This document shows, one piece after another, positions 27,459 through 37,430 of a stretch of 64,000 nt of DNA. The translations under genes were made by a program, and so were the position numbers. Numbering within the stretch: the stretch's first letter is position 1; the number at the start of each line of letters is the position of its first letter. The stretch comes from Bifidobacterium sp. WK012_4_13 (GTDB lineage Bacteria; Actinomycetota; Actinomycetes; Actinomycetales; Bifidobacteriaceae). Location: assembly GCF_041080835.1 (NCBI RefSeq), contig NZ_CP129683.1:930001-994000 (forward strand). Direction: 5' to 3'. The notes beneath the pieces are model-generated. The model was not told where the DNA came from and ran no database searches. It worked only from the letters and a program-made list of their open reading frames with translations.

Positions 27459-28541
27459 TCAGACCAAAAGCCCCACGGTCTTCAACTTAGAGCATGTCTG
27501 GATGACCAGATCATTGGCGGCAGCCTCGCCCACGGTGAAGCGGATTCCTTCACCGGCGAAGACTCGAGTCGAAAGACCAGCCTTGATGAAGTATTGCTCC
27601 GCTTCTTCGGTCTTCTCACCAAATTGAATCCAGAAGAAGTTCGCCTCGGCATCGGGAATGGTCCAGCCCTGAGAACGCAACGCCCTGAGAACGCGCTCAC
27701 GTTCGGAAATGATGACCTGGACGCGGTCGTTGAGCTCGTCATAGGCATCCAGGCTGGCCAGCGCCGCTGTCTGAGCGACGCGAGAGACCCCGAAAGGCAA
27801 GGCAACCTTGCGCATGCCGTCAATCACATCCTCGGGGGCCACTGCATATCCGATGCGCAGCCCCGCCAAGCCATATGCCTTCGAGAAGGTCTGCGCGACG
27901 ACTACATTGGGATACTCCTGGAACAGTTCCATGGCAACGGCCGTGTTGGGATCGGTATTGAATTGGAAATACGCCTCATCGAAGAGCACGATGACGTCGT
28001 CGGGAACCGCATCCAGCAATGTGCGGGCATCGGCATCGCTGACCGGCACGGCAGTTGGATTATTCGGGTTGTTCACGATGATCAGCCGGGTTCTTTCGGT
28101 TATCGCGGCAATCATTGCCTCGATATCGTGATGGCCGTCGGATGTAAGCGGAACCTGGACGCTCCTTGCGCCTGCGGTGGCGACTATGATCGGATATGCC
28201 TCAAAGCTTCTCCAAGGATAGACGACCTCATCTCCCGTCCCTGCGAGCAATTGCACCAACTGGGTGATGACCTCGGTCGAACCGCATCCAAGGCAAATGT
28301 TCTCGGGTGCCACGCCCGTCTCCTTGGCAAGTCGCTCAACGACCCCCCAGCCGCGCATGTCAGGATATCTGTTGATGTGGCTGAGCGCGTCATCGACGAT
28401 CGCGGCCTTCACACTCGCAAGGGGTTCAAAAGGATTCTCATTGCTCGATATCTTATATGTGTGGCGATTGGATTTCGGAGCCGGCTTCCCCTGCTTGTAA
28501 GAAGGAAGAAGATCGATATCCGTGCGATGTTTGAAAGCCAT
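27459..28541 (-). CDS. HisC-type aminotransferase (histidinol-phosphate or aromatic amino acid)
   Basis: 360 residues, fold type I PLP enzyme. Landmarks: SSNENPFEPLASVKAAI, GCGSTEVITQLVQLL, NNPNNPTAVPVSD, FDEAYFQFN, the PLP lysine in TFSKAYGLAGLRIGYA, and FAGEGIRFTVG near the end. HisC and the actinobacterial phenylalanine/tyrosine aminotransferase Pat are hard to separate by sequence. The absence of other his genes nearby favours a second copy with an aromatic amino acid role, but this is inference. It is monocistronic and ends beside the long inverted repeat. Confidence 0.85.
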   Translation of the reverse strand: MAFKHRTDIDLLPSYKQGKPAPKSNRHTYKISSNENPFEPLASVKAAIVDDALSHINRYPDMRGWGVVERLAKETGVAPENICLGCGSTEVITQLVQLLAGTGDEVVYPWRSFEAYPIIVATAGARSVQVPLTSDGHHDIEAMIAAITERTRLIIVNNPNNPTAVPVSDADARTLLDAVPDDVIVLFDEAYFQFNTDPNTAVAMELFQEYPNVVVAQTFSKAYGLAGLRIGYAVAPEDVIDGMRKVALPFGVSRVAQTAALASLDAYDELNDRVQVIISERERVLRALRSQGWTIPDAEANFFWIQFGEKTEEAEQYFIKAGLSTRVFAGEGIRFTVGEAAANDLVIQTCSKLKTVGLLV

Positions 28542-28672
28542 AGCCCTATCCTATGCCGTGGCCTGACATACAACGCCTGAATGGCGGCGCACATGCATGA
28601 GCGGATTATGCGAGGATTCGCAGGGCGCTGACTCCTGCAGCCATCGAATTTCGCTCGCATCCTTCAGAATTC

Positions 28673-28692
28673 GTATAAGTTTTTTCTTATAC
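28673..28692. promoter_or_regulatory. Palindrome upstream of the Cys/Met PLP gene
   Basis: GTATAAG-TTTTTT-CTTATAC is a 7-bp perfect inverted repeat with a 6-T centre, 85 bp before the ATG at 28777 in a divergent promoter region. It could be an operator or an AT-rich hairpin. No regulator gene is adjacent. Confidence 0.4.
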
Positions 28693-28776
28693 ATGGTAGA
28701 AGATGCCCGGCTTTGCAATCGTCGTCGCCATAATGAGCACGGTGCGCCACCGGCGATTACGTGCTATTGATGAATC

Positions 28777-29997
28777 ATGACATCAGATTTGATACATGAG
28801 GGCATATCATTCGATGAGCAGCCGTTGGGGTTCTCAACGCGTGCGATCCATCTGGGCAATGGAACAGACGCGGAAACCGGAGCGATTCGAAGACCCATCA
28901 CCCTTGCGAATGCATATGAGCTTCCCTATGACGCCTCCACGCTGAACTGGTCAAGCTCGGATCTCAACCTGTATGCGCGCAACGGGCATCCGAACCAGCG
29001 CTATCTGGAACGCAAGATCGCCAATCTCGAGGATGCGGAGGATGCGGTGGTCCTTGCATCAGGGGTCGCCGCACTTTCGGCAACCTTCACGACGGTCCTT
29101 TCACGTGGGGATCATGCCATCTTCTCGGATACCACCTATATTGCCGCATACCGTCTGCTCAACGAGATCCTGCCCAATAAATACGGCATCGAGACCAGCA
29201 TCGTGGACACATCGGACGCAGACAAGGTCAAGCGCGCCATTCGTCCCAACACCAGACTCATCCATATCGAGACGCCAGCGAATCCGACGTTGAAGGTTAG
29301 CGATATCGCAAGAATCTCACGAATCGGGCATGAAGCGAACCCAGACATTCTGATAAGCGTCGACAACACCTTCAACACCCCATACAACGTCCAGCCGATA
29401 CGCCTCGGTGCGGATATCGCAATCGAGAGCCTCACCAAATACATCAACGGCCACGGGGACGCACTCGGCGGCTCGATCGCAACGAGCAAGAAGCTCACCG
29501 ACGAGATACGCTTCACTGCCCAGGTCAACTACGGAGGAGTCATCAGCCCCTTCAATGCATGGCTGATCAACCGAGGTTCGGTGACGCTGCCTCTCAGGAT
29601 GAGACAGCACAATGCGTCAGGGCTGCGCATAGCCAATCATCTTTGCAGACACCCGAAGGTGAGCTTCGTGGCATACCCGGGACTCACGTCACATCCGGGC
29701 CATGAGATTGCCCGCAGCCAACTGGCACATGCTGATTCCGGATATTCCGGTGTCATGAGCTTCGGACTGCATACCGACCACGACGGATACAACCGGTTCA
29801 TCGCAGCGCTCAACATCGTGACCTCAGCGGTTTCGCTTGGACACGACGAAAGCCTGATCGTCTTTCTCGGGGAGGATGACGAGCGCCAATTCCTGTACCC
29901 CAAGGAGTTTCACCACGGCTTTGTCAGATTTGCAGTCGGACTCGAAGACGCCGACGATCTGATTCGTGACCTTGACCAGGCATTGTCGGTCATCTAA
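28777..29997 (+). CDS. Cys/Met metabolism PLP-dependent enzyme (trans-sulfuration family)
   Basis: 406 residues. Family landmarks: FSTRAIHLGN, YARNGHPNQRYLERKIANLE, ASGVAALSATF, ETPANPTLKVSD, SVDNTFNTPYNVQPIRLGADI, and the PLP lysine in SLTKYINGHGDALGG. Members include cystathionine gamma-synthase, beta- and gamma-lyases, methionine gamma-lyase and O-acetylhomoserine sulfhydrylase. The GHGDALGG context and length are closest to lyases, but the reaction cannot be fixed. Divergent from the HisC-type gene, with a 235-bp shared promoter region. Confidence 0.88.
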   Translation: MTSDLIHEGISFDEQPLGFSTRAIHLGNGTDAETGAIRRPITLANAYELPYDASTLNWSSSDLNLYARNGHPNQRYLERKIANLEDAEDAVVLASGVAALSATFTTVLSRGDHAIFSDTTYIAAYRLLNEILPNKYGIETSIVDTSDADKVKRAIRPNTRLIHIETPANPTLKVSDIARISRIGHEANPDILISVDNTFNTPYNVQPIRLGADIAIESLTKYINGHGDALGGSIATSKKLTDEIRFTAQVNYGGVISPFNAWLINRGSVTLPLRMRQHNASGLRIANHLCRHPKVSFVAYPGLTSHPGHEIARSQLAHADSGYSGVMSFGLHTDHDGYNRFIAALNIVTSAVSLGHDESLIVFLGEDDERQFLYPKEFHHGFVRFAVGLEDADDLIRDLDQALSVI

Positions 29998-29998
29998 T

Positions 29999-30023
29999 CC
30001 TGTGGACCGCACGGGTCCACAGG
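29999..30023. terminator. Convergent hairpin between the PLP gene and the transglutaminase gene
   Basis: CCTGTGGACC pairs with GGTCCACAGG around a 5-nt loop, starting 2 bp after the PLP gene stop. T tracts are weak on both strands, so termination is probable but not certain. Confidence 0.6.
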
Positions 30024-30051
30024 TCATAGCAAGCCACACACTGCAACCCCA

Positions 30052-33000
30052 TCAGCCTCGTGGATGCAGAAGCGACCTCGGAAAGATCCATCCTGCCGCA
30101 ATCCTGCATCTGGCGAGCAGACCCGTCTCACGCTTCCTCACCTCGAGCACGGCCTGAATCATCTTTCGAAGATCAAGATCGTTCAGCGTCGGAGGAGTGC
30201 CATCGGGTGTCTTCCCGCCATACGCTGCAGCAGCTGCCAGACCATAAAGCTCGCGTATGTCGGCTGCGGCGCCATCGTCCTGTCTCGAGACCGCATCGGC
30301 CACTGTCTCGGCGATGTCAAGGTCGGTGGCTTGCGCTGTCCATCGCAGACCGGCATCGATCGCAGTCGCCACAAGCTCCTGCCACATGACCATCGCAGTG
30401 GCCGGCGTATCTGGCAGCGGATGGGTCTGAATGCTTCTGAATCGTCTCCGCCGTTGCAGATGGCGAAGGGTGGAAGGGCCTATGGCAGCAATCACAGCCG
30501 CCAGAACGAGCGTGGAAATCAGCCATGCCCGAGAAGAAATTCCTGCATCGCTCCGCTTGCCCGCATTCCTGCCGTCGTCCCGGACACCCGATGACGATTC
30601 AGAGGGGCTTGCCGACTGTGCCGACGACGTCGACGATGCCGTGGGAGTGGCAGCGACAGAGGATGTCGAGGACGAGGAACTCGAAGCCTCGGCAGGTGTC
30701 GTCTCCTCAGCCGCCGAGGAAGCATCAGACGCCGGTGTGACATCGAAGGGAACCCAGCCGATGCCATCGATGTATGTTTCCACCCAGGCGTGCAGCTGAT
30801 CCGCAGTGACCGTATGGGTCCCACGCTTCTCCGTTCCTGCGTTGTATCCCAAGACCATGCGTGTGGAAAGTCCCATTGCGCGACCAAGCACGGCCAGAGC
30901 GGATGCATAGTGAATGCAGTATCCGGACTTCGTCTTCAGGAAATCGCCGATGATCTGCATGTTGCCCCGGCCATTGCCGTCAGGGGCGTCCAAGGAGTAG
31001 GTGAAGCCACTGGTATTGAAATAGCCCACAAGATATCGCATTGCTTCTATCTCCTGCTCGGCGTTCGCGCCGTCGGTGGATACCCCCTGGCTGCGTGCCC
31101 TGTCCACCACAGCCTGTGCATCCTTCGGGAGAGACTCGGGCAGGGACCCATAATATTGGCGCAGACGCCTGCCCTCACCGGTGTCATCTGCAGACAGCGT
31201 CCTCAGACGCGAACGGAACAGATTCAGAGTCGATGAAGCGCTGGAGCTCTGCGAGGAATCACCACCGCCACCGTTCGACCCCTCACCCATCTCGTTCACA
31301 TCCTGGGTCAGCTCTGCCAGAACCTGCTTCATCTCTTCCTGAACGTCACCGATCTCGAAAAAATCGGACGTCTTCTGAATCGGTCGAAGGTACACACTGC
31401 TTACGCCATAACGAGTGCCATCCTTGGAGCCTGAATCATTGGTGAACAACGAGCCGTCATATCTGGTCAGCCAAGACGAGGAATCGGCGGCACCCGTGAA
31501 CCTCAACCCAATTCCAGGAACAGGCAGAAAACTGGACGAAAGGGATTTGATGTCAATCGAGCTGCTCTGCAGATCGTCTTCCAGATAATCACCGCCGAAC
31601 ACGCTCAGCGATGCCATGCGGGCGAGCAGCGTGAGTCTGTCTGACGAGGTGGAGAAGGGAGAGGAGGAAGCGTCTCGCTGCGAGCCGTAGATGCCCCCAC
31701 CAGCCGCAGTCTGACCACTCGAACCGTAGTCATCGTTGCCGGAAGCGTTGAGGTTGAACGACCATGTGTCTCCGTTGAAATTGCCCAAGGTAGACATGCG
31801 CATGTAGAGGGCGCGGTCGGAAGTGTAGGTGAAGACGGTGGCAGCGGAACCACCTTGGAGATTTCTCTTGAGGTCGATGAGTGGGCTGATCGTCTGGCTC
31901 GAGAACAACCCCGGAGCATCACCGTATCCGATGGAAACACGCTGTGCCAGCGCGAGAGACAGAGGCGTGGTCATGATGGCGATGGCAGCCATGCATGCAC
32001 ATACTGCCGTTGGGACTGGTGCGAACACATCGATTCCACCAGCGCCCAGCCATTCAGAGGGACGCGAGGCACGATGATGCTGCGTTTGCTTTCCTGGCGG
32101 TGGAACGATGGGACGTTTTGTCGTCCACAGCAGGGTCAGTCCCGAAAGAAGCACTGCGAAAAGAACCCACCATTGAGGACTTGCCCCTACGACAAGATAG
32201 CTGAAGCTCATTGCAACGATGGGGAACACAGCCAACAGCGGCGATGCCTGGACCTGCGTCATCAGGCATCGCAGCAGCATCAGCGTCAGGGTCGCGATCA
32301 TGATTATCAGCGCATCGGCGTCAGCGTCGACGCGCACCGGAGGATATTGCTCATACATGCCGTTGAAGCCGTCTGCGAGCGCAGTCCAGGCAGTCGAAAG
32401 GCCGGAAGGCATCTCCACGCTGTGACGCACCCCATCAGCCGCGGTCTCGGTCACGGTCTGTGCCTGCTCGAAGAGCCAGACACCATGGGCCTGATAGATG
32501 CGCATATCGGCGACCAGCACTCCGGAGACGAGAAAGAGCGCACAGTCAACGCCTGTCCTCAGCAACGACCTCGAAAGGCTGCTCGGCGCGATAGCGATCT
32601 CGATCGACAGGACGGAGAAAGCTGCTGCGACATACCATCTCCAGGCTCCCTGGGCTTCGATGACGGCGGTGACAGACTGCAGAGTCGCCAGGAATACACA
32701 CCACAGGGCAAGTACCGTCATGAGCTGGACGATTCGTGCATTGAGGGCCGAGCTTCTGGCCTGCCCACGCAAGGCACGCATCGAACGACCGCCATTCGAA
32801 ACTTGACGATCTCCAGACTCTCCCGACCTGGGCAATGCAGCGGCTGGGGATTCGTCATGGGAGAGATCTCGCGAAGGTTCCTGCGGGCTGGCGCTGAAAG
32901 TTCCATTGCGCCGTCCAGAATTCAAAGCATCATGCCGATGCGCGACGACACCCATGAACGGTTCGGCACGAAGAGAGGATCTGCGCCCCGATGCCGCGAC

Positions 33001-34278
33001 TTCGCTGTCGATCTTCGCGGCATCGCTGCGGCGGGGCCCACCACCCGCATCTTTTCCACCCCCTCCTGCATGGATCAGGCGCAATTGCGGATCATGCTCG
33101 ACCTTGTCGTCTGGCTGCACATGAATGACTTCGTAACGGTCGGAAAAAACGGAACGTCGCAGTCCTGTCTCCAACCGGCTCCTTTCAGAAGAGGATGTCA
33201 GCACGATCAAGCGGTTGAAATCACGGAGAGCGGGATTCGATTCATCGAATATCGGGGGCTCCCCCTGCCCAGGGTCTTCATCGCCATGGAACCTTCGCAC
33301 GGAATCAGTCACGCCATGTGCAACGATGTCATCTGTTCCACGGCCCGAAGCGTTCGCGTCGCCCAATCCTGCAGCCTGCAGAGAAGCCAGGAAACGGTTG
33401 GCTGCCTCACCCGCCTCAGCGATGATCCGCCCGTCAGAGACACCTATGCGGGCATCGGATGGCATGCTGCGATTGCAGAGCATCAAAGCCTGAACGATGC
33501 ATGATTCAAGATGATCGTCGCCCATATCAAGCAGCACAAGCACCGTGGCGGGAATTTCCCTGCTGGATTCGCGAGTCATCAATTCGCCACGATGGGCCGT
33601 GTATTTCCAGGCGATCGTGCGTGGGGAATCGCCTTGCATATATGCCCGGACGCCGTTGAAGGACTCTGCCTGCGAATTCCCTGATGCAAATCCGCTCAGC
33701 ACCCTCGTCCGCTGCATGCTCCGAGTGCGCACATCAGGCAGTACCAGAAATTCATCGTGCACATCCCTGAGGATGGCCCGCATCCTCCAGATTCCGAATG
33801 GGTCAAGCCAGACGACCACCGAGGAATTCAGTCGATAGAGCCCACGAATCGGCGGTATCGGACCTACGATGCGTTCAACCGTGGCACCATGCTGGTCGAG
33901 GCTCTCCCACTGACTTCCAGCCATCACGGCGCGCGGCAGCACCAATCGACGCATCCTCGATGAGACATTCAGGACAATCATCCGGGAAACGCCATCTACA
34001 TCCGGCATCGCAGCCGCAGGATCACGGATGCATGACGATGTCAGCAGCTTCCTCTGCATGCCTACCAAGGCAAGGGATGCAATGACTATCAGCCACGCGG
34101 CAACCGACGAAGCCATCAATGACCTGTCGTCAAGCATGAGTCCGAAGAAAGTGAGTGCAGCGGCGACAGCCGCCACGAGCGCTCCGCCTGCCGTCGGCCT
34201 GACGCTGCCATGCGCATGCCAGCGATGAATCACCTTGGAGCGCCAGGAACGGCAAGCCGAGCGAATGACGTTCATCAT
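30052..34278 (-). CDS. DUF58-transglutaminase fusion membrane protein (1408 residues)
   Basis: A single uninterrupted frame. Two membrane segments (about 30-75) and a DUF58 domain with the signature FNGVRAYMQGDSPRTIAWKY (about 207-226) form the first part. A low-complexity linker (about 400-530) follows, then a cluster of membrane helices, an external region, and a transglutaminase-like core with Cys1121 (SGYCIHYA), His1163 (LHAWVE) and Asp1179 (FDVTP). A Ser/Thr-rich stretch, a last helix (about 1250-1270) and a DUF4129-like cytoplasmic tail end the protein. DUF58 and TgpA-type proteins are usually separate genes next to moxR; here they are fused. It overlaps moxR by 4 bp (ATGA). Role is unknown, probably envelope maintenance with MoxR. 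Confidence 0.88.
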   Translation of the reverse strand: MMNVIRSACRSWRSKVIHRWHAHGSVRPTAGGALVAAVAAALTFFGLMLDDRSLMASSVAAWLIVIASLALVGMQRKLLTSSCIRDPAAAMPDVDGVSRMIVLNVSSRMRRLVLPRAVMAGSQWESLDQHGATVERIVGPIPPIRGLYRLNSSVVVWLDPFGIWRMRAILRDVHDEFLVLPDVRTRSMQRTRVLSGFASGNSQAESFNGVRAYMQGDSPRTIAWKYTAHRGELMTRESSREIPATVLVLLDMGDDHLESCIVQALMLCNRSMPSDARIGVSDGRIIAEAGEAANRFLASLQAAGLGDANASGRGTDDIVAHGVTDSVRRFHGDEDPGQGEPPIFDESNPALRDFNRLIVLTSSSERSRLETGLRRSVFSDRYEVIHVQPDDKVEHDPQLRLIHAGGGGKDAGGGPRRSDAAKIDSEVAASGRRSSLRAEPFMGVVAHRHDALNSGRRNGTFSASPQEPSRDLSHDESPAAALPRSGESGDRQVSNGGRSMRALRGQARSSALNARIVQLMTVLALWCVFLATLQSVTAVIEAQGAWRWYVAAAFSVLSIEIAIAPSSLSRSLLRTGVDCALFLVSGVLVADMRIYQAHGVWLFEQAQTVTETAADGVRHSVEMPSGLSTAWTALADGFNGMYEQYPPVRVDADADALIIMIATLTLMLLRCLMTQVQASPLLAVFPIVAMSFSYLVVGASPQWWVLFAVLLSGLTLLWTTKRPIVPPPGKQTQHHRASRPSEWLGAGGIDVFAPVPTAVCACMAAIAIMTTPLSLALAQRVSIGYGDAPGLFSSQTISPLIDLKRNLQGGSAATVFTYTSDRALYMRMSTLGNFNGDTWSFNLNASGNDDYGSSGQTAAGGGIYGSQRDASSSPFSTSSDRLTLLARMASLSVFGGDYLEDDLQSSSIDIKSLSSSFLPVPGIGLRFTGAADSSSWLTRYDGSLFTNDSGSKDGTRYGVSSVYLRPIQKTSDFFEIGDVQEEMKQVLAELTQDVNEMGEGSNGGGGDSSQSSSASSTLNLFRSRLRTLSADDTGEGRRLRQYYGSLPESLPKDAQAVVDRARSQGVSTDGANAEQEIEAMRYLVGYFNTSGFTYSLDAPDGNGRGNMQIIGDFLKTKSGYCIHYASALAVLGRAMGLSTRMVLGYNAGTEKRGTHTVTADQLHAWVETYIDGIGWVPFDVTPASDASSAAEETTPAEASSSSSSTSSVAATPTASSTSSAQSASPSESSSGVRDDGRNAGKRSDAGISSRAWLISTLVLAAVIAAIGPSTLRHLQRRRRFRSIQTHPLPDTPATAMVMWQELVATAIDAGLRWTAQATDLDIAETVADAVSRQDDGAAADIRELYGLAAAAAYGGKTPDGTPPTLNDLDLRKMIQAVLEVRKRETGLLARCRIAAGWIFPRSLLHPRG

Positions 34279-35291
34279 GTCAACGCATCGCTGGTTTCGG
34301 CAGTGCGAAGCTTCGTGGAACCATCCGATGCCGACATCGCATGCAATCTTTCTGTGATGCGAGGAACCGGAATGTCGTTCACGACCTCGTCAAGAATGTC
34401 CCTGCGGCGTTCGTCTCCACCGTCCCCATGCGCATTCACCAGAACCAGGCGGTGTGCGAGCACCGGAACTACAAGTGTCCGAACGTCGTCGGCAATGACG
34501 AAGTCCCGATTGCGCATGAGCGCATGGGCGCGCGCCATGGCAGCAAGCGCCAGGGCTGCCCGAGGCGAAGCCCCGAAGCGAATCTCGCCGTCGACGCGCG
34601 TCGCATTGACTATCGCGACGATGTAGCGAGCGACGTCCTCGCTGACATGCACCTGTGAAGCCTGCCCACGCAGCCTGACCATGTCGTCGAGACTGCATAT
34701 CTGCCGCAATGATTCGAGAGGATCGTCCTGCCCGGTCCCTGCAATGGTCCTGACCTCCGCCTGCTCCTGCGGATACCCGATGCTTGTGCAAGTCATGAAT
34801 CTATCCAGCTGAGCCTCTGGCAGCGGAAAGGTGCCTTCCAGCTCGATGGGATTCTGCGTTGCGACCACAAAGAACGGATCGGGGAGCACATGGGTCTCCC
34901 CGTCTGCGCTGACCTGTCTTTCGGCCATCGCCTCAAGCATGGCTGATTGGGTCTTGGGGTTGGCGCGGTTGACCTCATCGGCAATCACGATGTTCGCGAA
35001 CAGGGGCCCGGGGCGAAATACGAAATTCTCAGAACGTCGGTCGTAGATGCTCACACCCGTGAGATCGCTCGGCAGCATGTCAGGAGTAAATTGAACGCGA
35101 TGCACGGTTCCTGCCATGACCTTGGCCATCGCCCTGGCCAGCGTCGTCTTTCCAACCCCTGGAATGTCTTCGAGAAGCAGATGGCCGCCGGCCGCAACCG
35201 TCATCACGGCCAGTTCAATGACGTCGCGCGGGCAATTCAGCACGGCGTCAAGCGCATCGACTATCTCGTTCGAGGCATTCCGATCGACCAT
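34275..35291 (-). CDS. MoxR-family AAA+ ATPase
   Basis: 338 residues. Walker A LLEDIPGVGKTTLARAMA, Walker B VIADEVNRANPKTQSAMLEAM, sensor 1 FFVVATQNPIELEGTFPLPEAQLDRF: the standard MoxR arrangement. MoxR proteins act as chaperones for VWA/DUF58 partners. The start at 35291 has GGGGGAG close upstream; the frame extends to 35315. It is translationally coupled to the DUF58-transglutaminase gene, so the two likely work together. Confidence 0.94.
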   Translation of the reverse strand: MVDRNASNEIVDALDAVLNCPRDVIELAVMTVAAGGHLLLEDIPGVGKTTLARAMAKVMAGTVHRVQFTPDMLPSDLTGVSIYDRRSENFVFRPGPLFANIVIADEVNRANPKTQSAMLEAMAERQVSADGETHVLPDPFFVVATQNPIELEGTFPLPEAQLDRFMTCTSIGYPQEQAEVRTIAGTGQDDPLESLRQICSLDDMVRLRGQASQVHVSEDVARYIVAIVNATRVDGEIRFGASPRAALALAAMARAHALMRNRDFVIADDVRTLVVPVLAHRLVLVNAHGDGGDERRRDILDEVVNDIPVPRITERLHAMSASDGSTKLRTAETSDALT

Positions 35292-35329
35292 ATCTCCCCC
35301 AAGCCAGCTGGACACATCCCATTGTACGT

Positions 35330-35367
35330 AAAAACCCCGCAGAGCATATCTCTATGCCCTACGGGGT
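35330..35367 (-). terminator. Rho-independent terminator of groES
   Basis: On the minus strand ACCCCGTAGGGCATA pairs with TATGCTCTGCGGGGT, interrupted by two mismatches, and TTTT follows. It is 19 bp after the groES stop. Confidence 0.85.
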
Positions 35368-35385
35368 GAACCATCAGCTATGGCG

Positions 35386-35679
35386 TTACTTCAGGATAGC
35401 CAAGATGTCATGCGCCGAAACGATGAGCAAATCCTCACCGTCATAGTGGACTTCGGTGCCGCCATACTTTGAGTAAAGAACCCTGTCTCCGGTCTTCACG
35501 TCAACAGGAATGCGCTCGCCTTTGTCGTCCAGGCGACCTGGTCCGACAGCAAGGACTTCGCCCTGCTGAGGCTTTTCCTTGGCGGTATCTGGAATCACAA
35601 GACCAGAGGCTGTTGTTGTTTCAGCCGCTGCCTGCTTGATGACAATTTTGTCTTCCAACGGTGTGAGTGAGATCGACAC
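35386..35679 (-). CDS. groES: 10 kDa co-chaperonin GroES
   Basis: 97 residues: [20 protein letters not shown], mobile loop region [20 protein letters not shown] and [18 protein letters not shown]. The start is GTG with AGAGGAGG nine bases upstream; the frame extends to 35760 without a ribosome site. groEL is not adjacent, as is usual in bifidobacteria. A perfect CIRCE element lies upstream. Confidence 0.97.
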   Translation of the reverse strand: MSISLTPLEDKIVIKQAAAETTTASGLVIPDTAKEKPQQGEVLAVGPGRLDDKGERIPVDVKTGDRVLYSKYGGTEVHYDGEDLLIVSAHDILAILK

Positions 35680-35795
35680 TGTGGACCTCCTCTTTCTTAT
35701 AAGAGAATCGATAATGTTCGCGCCATGACAATGTCGAGCGGCTGACGGGACACTCCACACGAGTCATTCGCGCTACACGACATCGTAGCGCGAAA

Positions 35796-35822
35796 TTAGC
35801 ACTCTGCCAACTCGAGTGCTAA
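35796..35822 (-). promoter_or_regulatory. CIRCE element (HrcA operator) of groES
   Basis: TTAGCACTC-N9-GAGTGCTAA, a perfect match to the consensus, 117 bp before the groES start. HrcA binding at this element represses chaperone genes until heat stress. Confidence 0.96.
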
Positions 35823-35859
35823 GTCAAAATGAAAAACCGCTGTGAGCGAAACGGCAGCG

Positions 35860-37368
35860 TCACTTGCTGCCACGCCGGGAAAGAATGGCATCCAGGCCGA
35901 TACTGAGCGATTCCGAGCTCTGTGCCGGAGGCTCCACACTTGCGTGAATCTCGGCATCGTGGAACGCATGGGAATCGCTGCCCGACTCCTCGGAAGACCC
36001 ATTGGCCGTATCTGAGGAATCCTCAGCAACGGCATCCTCGCCCTGCGCATCGATCGCACTGTCCGCCAGCGCTGACTGCAGTTCAGCCTTGCCGACCACC
36101 CCTGCGACGGAGATTTCACTGGTCTCATCCTCGACCTTGGGCCTAGGAATGGCGACGGATACCTGCCTGCTGGACTTTATCTCAAGGCTCTCGGGCCCAT
36201 CTCCATCCTGCTCGGGCGATTTGCGAACCGTTCCCAGCGAGAAGGATATCAGATCCTGAGAGGCTGCCTGCTGCTGTGAGTTCTGTTCAAGCTTTGGCAT
36301 GTCAACGTTTGGCAAGGCCGCCTTGCCCGATGTGGCCTTAGCCTGCTGTGGAGCAGCGTTGCGGGCTTCCTGTGGAGCCATGGACCGCGCGGTCTTCCCG
36401 GCGGTCTTCTCCACGTCCGCGGAAGCCCGTTCGGTCGGGGATGCGTCAGCGACGATCACCGATGCTTCGGCTTCGCCAGTGCCTTCCGTGCGGTTGCGCC
36501 CTGAATCAAGCGGAGCCTTTTCTGCATTCGATTTCGCTGCATTCGATTTCGCCGCATGCCGCTGCTCCTGCCTTGCAAGTTGAAGAATGCGCTGAATCTC
36601 GGCCTTATTCAAAACATCGGTTGCCGTCGCAGGGGCAGCCTCGGATTGCCGCAGCGAACTATGTGGCTGCTGATTCTTGCGGATCTGACGCTGTGCCGAC
36701 CTTGATGGATGGGCAGATCCTGATGTCTGAACCGACTGTGGTGCACGGGTCGACTGAACGGTCGGATTCTTGGAGGAGCCGACCTCCGGCTGTCGCTCAG
36801 CCTGCATCCGAGCCCGTCCGTCGGATGCACCCCTGTTGACCGGACGTCTGCCGGCGGCATCCTGTCCGCCACGGTCCGCGGCGGCGATGCGCCGTTCCCA
36901 TTCGCGCGCGGCACTCGAAGCGCGGGCTCCCAGCGCCAACACGACTGCAAGCAATGCAACGGGAATCAGGCAGTACCAGAAGGAAATAAGCTTTGTCGCG
37001 GATATGGCGACAAGAACGATGGCAATGACGGCGAGCGTGGCGACAATGAGCTGGCGCCTTCGAATCGCCGCACGCCTCATCTGGCGAATCCGTTCAATAT
37101 GCTCTTGTTTGTGCGCAGCATTTCTTTGCGTCCTATCAGAGTCCATGAACGAACCTTTCACTCTTTGCATGTCGCCAGCATGCGACCTGGCATCACCGAC
37201 GCGCGCGGCATCATCCTGCGTCACCACATGCAACGATGAGGAGTATCTGTCTTCGCGATGCTCCGATGCACGTCTCATCCCCATTATGGTCTTCCCCGGC
37301 AACCAACCGCAAATGAGAAGCGCAGCAATCACTAAGAGCACGAGACTGCTTAGTGATTCATAGTTCAT
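35860..37368 (-). CDS. GlpR-like membrane protein
   Basis: 502 residues. One N-terminal membrane segment (about 7-25), a cytoplasmic charged stretch, an Arg-rich helix (IRQMRRAAIRRRQL) and two further membrane segments (about 105-150, ending GARASSAAREWERR). The remaining 330 residues are polar, Ala/Ser/Glu-rich and disordered. The helix pattern and neighbourhood (next to RimJ-type acetyltransferase and 5-formyl-THF cyclo-ligase) match the actinobacterial GlpR family, the membrane receptor of the gephyrin-like Glp in corynebacterial cell division. No glp/moeA gene is next to it. The long C-terminal tail is unusual. The ATG at 37368 was chosen over an upstream TTG. Assignment is by pattern and context. 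Confidence 0.6.
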   Translation of the reverse strand: MNYESLSSLVLLVIAALLICGWLPGKTIMGMRRASEHREDRYSSSLHVVTQDDAARVGDARSHAGDMQRVKGSFMDSDRTQRNAAHKQEHIERIRQMRRAAIRRRQLIVATLAVIAIVLVAISATKLISFWYCLIPVALLAVVLALGARASSAAREWERRIAAADRGGQDAAGRRPVNRGASDGRARMQAERQPEVGSSKNPTVQSTRAPQSVQTSGSAHPSRSAQRQIRKNQQPHSSLRQSEAAPATATDVLNKAEIQRILQLARQEQRHAAKSNAAKSNAEKAPLDSGRNRTEGTGEAEASVIVADASPTERASADVEKTAGKTARSMAPQEARNAAPQQAKATSGKAALPNVDMPKLEQNSQQQAASQDLISFSLGTVRKSPEQDGDGPESLEIKSSRQVSVAIPRPKVEDETSEISVAGVVGKAELQSALADSAIDAQGEDAVAEDSSDTANGSSEESGSDSHAFHDAEIHASVEPPAQSSESLSIGLDAILSRRGSK

Positions 37369-37430
37369 AACGCCTACGATAGAGTAAGAATGGTGTTTAT
37401 GTAATAAACGCCATGGCGTGTCGGACAAAT

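Noticed and set aside
31855..33504. 549-residue plus-strand open frame
   Set aside because: Antisense to the DUF58-transglutaminase gene, which shows real domain motifs; the frame has high Arg, Gly, His and Cys content and no recognisable domain.
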